8,739 nucleotides of DNA from Nitrospira sp. SG-bin2 (GTDB lineage Bacteria; Nitrospirota; Nitrospiria; Nitrospirales; Nitrospiraceae): positions 1 through 8,739 of the forward strand of contig LVWT01000043.1 of NCBI GenBank assembly GCA_002083405.1. The letters run 5' to 3'. Positions 7,056 through 8,739 of this stretch are shown here, one piece after another; positions within the stretch are counted from its first letter, which is position 1, and every line of letters starts with the position of its first letter. The translations under genes were made by a program, and so were the position numbers. Under the pieces are notes generated by a model. That model was not told where the DNA came from, made no database searches, and saw only the letters and a list, made by a program, of their open reading frames with translations.

Positions 7056-8705
7056 ATGTCCCGACCACCGTGGTTCCAACATTATCCGGCCGAAGCTCCC
7101 CAGGAGCTCTCTCTTGCATCGATCACGCTGGTGGAGATGTTGACCAGGAGTGCGAGGCGGTTTGCGCGTCGCCCGGCTCTCTACTTCTTCGGAAAGACGC
7201 TCTCGTACCAGGAATTGGGCGCCATTGTTGATCGGTTCGCTTGTGGCCTTGCAGCGCGGGGCATTCGCAAGGGCGATCGGGTGGCCCTCTGTCTGCCGAA
7301 CTCTCCTCAGGCGGTGATCGCGTATTTCGGCATTGTGAAGGCCGGAGGGGTTGTCGTGTCCTGCAACCCCACGTATACGGAGCATGAGCTGGCAGCGCAG
7401 CTGCGAGATGCCGGCGCGCGCGCGATCGTGGTGCTGGACATGATGTATCAGAAAATTCAGGGCCTTGATCTCGATCTGGTCGTCGTGACGCGGATCACAG
7501 ATTATATGACGACCATTGCACGGTATCTCTATCAGCACCGACAGGGTCGGGCTCCGATCGAGATCCCCGGCCGGGAGACGACGATCGCGTTCCATGAGTT
7601 CTTGAGCAGCGCGACTCCCACCGCATCCGACCAGCTTCCTATCGCCACGCCGGACGATGTCGCCGTTCTGCAATACACGGGTGGCACGACCGGTGTGTCC
7701 AAGGGTGCGGAGCTTCGGCATCGGAATTTGACAGCGAATATTCAACAACTGGTCAGCTGGTTTTCCCCGGAAGAGAGGGTGGAGAGCTTTCTGGCGGCAC
7801 TGCCGCTCTTTCACGTGTTCGGGATGACCGTTACACAAAATATTTGTTTGGCTGTGGGCGGGTGTATGGTGCTGGTGCCGGATCCTCGGAACATGCCGGT
7901 CCTGTTGCAGTTGCTCCGGAAGAGAGAGCCGACGGTGATCACACTGGTTCCGGCCCTTGTGCGAAAACTTCTCGAACACTGTGAGGCCACAGACTTTTCG
8001 GAGGCGCGGTTCGTCATCTGCGGCGGGGCCGCGCTCTCTTTTGAGCTGCTGAAGGCATTTAGAGAAAAAACCGGACAATTGATCATCGAAGGATATGGTC
8101 TTTCGGAGGCTTCTCCGGTGACGCACTGCAATCTTCCTCGTGGGCTCTCGGTGAAACGATCGATCGGACTTCCCATCGCCAACACAGAGGCGAAAATTGT
8201 CGATGCAGAGGGGGTAGAGGTTCCAGTTGGAGAGATTGGCGAGCTGTGGGTGCGGGGGCCCCAAGTAATGAAGGGCTACTGGAACAATCCCGTCGAGACA
8301 GCGAATGTGTTGAAGGCAGATGGCTGGCTGGTTACGGGCGATATCGCCCGCATGGATCAGGACGGATTCTTCTATGTTGTGGATCGAAGCAAGGACATGA
8401 TCCTTTCCTCTTCCGGATTCAATGTGTATCCATCAGAAGTCGAACAGGTACTGGCGCTCCATCCGATGGTGAGCGAATCGGCTGTGATCGGAGTGCGACA
8501 TAAAGATGGGAGCGAATTGATCAAGGCCGTTGTGGTCCCGAGAGAGGGCGGCGTGTCCGCGGAGGATCTCTTGACCCATTGCCGTCGATATTTGGCTTCG
8601 TACAAGATGCCCAAGCGGATTGAGTTCCGCCCTGAATTACCCCGCTCTATTCTTGGAAAAACCCTTCATCGGATTTTACGTGTGGAGGAGGAGGCCAAGA
8701 CCTAG
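7056..8705 (+). CDS. fadD: long-chain fatty-acid-CoA ligase (AMP-forming), FadD-like, 549 aa
   Basis: ANL-superfamily enzyme that activates fatty acids through an acyl-AMP intermediate to acyl-CoA, feeding the rest of this locus. The P-loop A3 motif is YTGGTTGVSKGA (207-218). A5 is EGYGLSEASP (345-354). A7 is GWLVTGDIA (423-431), with Asp429 as the ribose-binding acid. A8 is DRSKDMILSSSGFNVYPSEVE-like (from 443), and the adenylation Lys535 is in SILGKTLHRILR. The length fits FadD (about 560 aa). The stretch ITDYMTTIARYLYQ (147-160) sits where FadD-type ligases carry a hydrophobic/amphipathic segment, which supports long-chain fatty acids; chain length is not proven. GGTTG has Gly where many relatives have Ser, and the A10 block has Leu534 where Ser or Val is usual. 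Both are conservative in this family as I recall it. The gene is 27 bp after the FadJ-like gene and probably ends the operon. Its TAG stop is part of the CTAG at a possible IS junction. Confidence 0.92.
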   Translation: MSRPPWFQHYPAEAPQELSLASITLVEMLTRSARRFARRPALYFFGKTLSYQELGAIVDRFACGLAARGIRKGDRVALCLPNSPQAVIAYFGIVKAGGVVVSCNPTYTEHELAAQLRDAGARAIVVLDMMYQKIQGLDLDLVVVTRITDYMTTIARYLYQHRQGRAPIEIPGRETTIAFHEFLSSATPTASDQLPIATPDDVAVLQYTGGTTGVSKGAELRHRNLTANIQQLVSWFSPEERVESFLAALPLFHVFGMTVTQNICLAVGGCMVLVPDPRNMPVLLQLLRKREPTVITLVPALVRKLLEHCEATDFSEARFVICGGAALSFELLKAFREKTGQLIIEGYGLSEASPVTHCNLPRGLSVKRSIGLPIANTEAKIVDAEGVEVPVGEIGELWVRGPQVMKGYWNNPVETANVLKADGWLVTGDIARMDQDGFFYVVDRSKDMILSSSGFNVYPSEVEQVLALHPMVSESAVIGVRHKDGSELIKAVVVPREGGVSAEDLLTHCRRYLASYKMPKRIEFRPELPRSILGKTLHRILRVEEEAKT

Positions 8706-8739
8706 GGAAGGTCTGATTAATTCAAAATTTCAGACAACA
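8706..8739. mobile_element. possible left end of an IS5-like insertion sequence (cut by window end)
   Basis: Directly after the ligase stop comes GGAAGGTCTGATTAATTC (8706-8723). It agrees at 13 of 18 positions with the start of the E. coli IS5 terminal repeat as I remember it (GGAAGGTGCGAACAAGTC), including the first seven bases. The preceding CTAG (8702-8705) fits the YTAR target that IS5 duplicates. The sequence also becomes abruptly AT-rich. Alternatively, GTCTGA (8711-8716) and TCAGAC (8730-8735) form a 6-bp stem with a 13-nt loop, which could be a weak hairpin after the operon; no T-tract follows within the window. No transposase is visible, because only 34 bases remain. Confidence 0.35.

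Noticed and set aside
6993..8264. 423-aa open frame on the - strand, antisense to the acyl-CoA ligase.
   Set aside because: It is long only because the ligase codons give few stops in the opposite frame. Its composition is rich in Arg, His, Cys and Pro and it matches nothing I recognise.

Overview
The window is a compact fatty-acid beta-oxidation island lying next to a tRNA-Lys gene. The DNA is moderately GC-rich (high fifties percent by eye, not counted). Genes use Shine-Dalgarno sites of the GGAG/AAGGAG type, and the tRNA has an encoded CCA end, so this is a bacterium. The family variants (a large FadE-like dehydrogenase of the type I recall from Acidobacteria, Planctomycetes and Nitrospirota, plus a FadI/FadJ-type pair) and the base composition would fit a Nitrospira-like genome. 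That placement is a guess from memory, not something the sequence proves.

Layout: tRNA-Lys(CTT) on the + strand at 4-79. Next comes about 90 bp with inverted repeats (83-140), where the tRNA and the minus-strand operon converge. The minus-strand operon reads from right to left: a 620-residue acyl-CoA dehydrogenase (1404-3266), then a 395-residue thiolase (172-1359), 44 bp apart. A 238-bp divergent intergenic region (3267-3504) separates it from the plus-strand operon: a 441-residue FadI/HADHB-type thiolase (3505-4830), a 731-residue FadJ-type hydratase/dehydrogenase (4833-7028, 2 bp later) and a 549-residue fatty-acyl-CoA ligase (7056-8705, 27 bp later). The last 34 bases resemble the left end of an IS5-like insertion sequence placed exactly at the ligase stop codon. 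This is suggestive only, because the element would lie outside the window.

Together the five proteins cover the whole spiral. The ligase activates a fatty acid, the dehydrogenase makes the trans-2-enoyl-CoA, the FadJ-like protein hydrates it and oxidises the 3-hydroxyacyl-CoA, and two thiolases of different subclasses release acetyl-CoA. All the catalytic residues I looked for in the two thiolases, the hydratase/dehydrogenase and the ligase are present. The dehydrogenase keeps its catalytic Glu but deviates from the usual FAD/substrate motif. No electron-transfer flavoprotein, ETF:quinone oxidoreductase, fatty-acid transporter or transcriptional regulator is in the window, so these must be elsewhere. 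I see no undescribed system here. The points most worth a second look are the possible IS junction, the motif variation and C-terminal extension of the dehydrogenase, the divergent control region and the REP-like hairpin.
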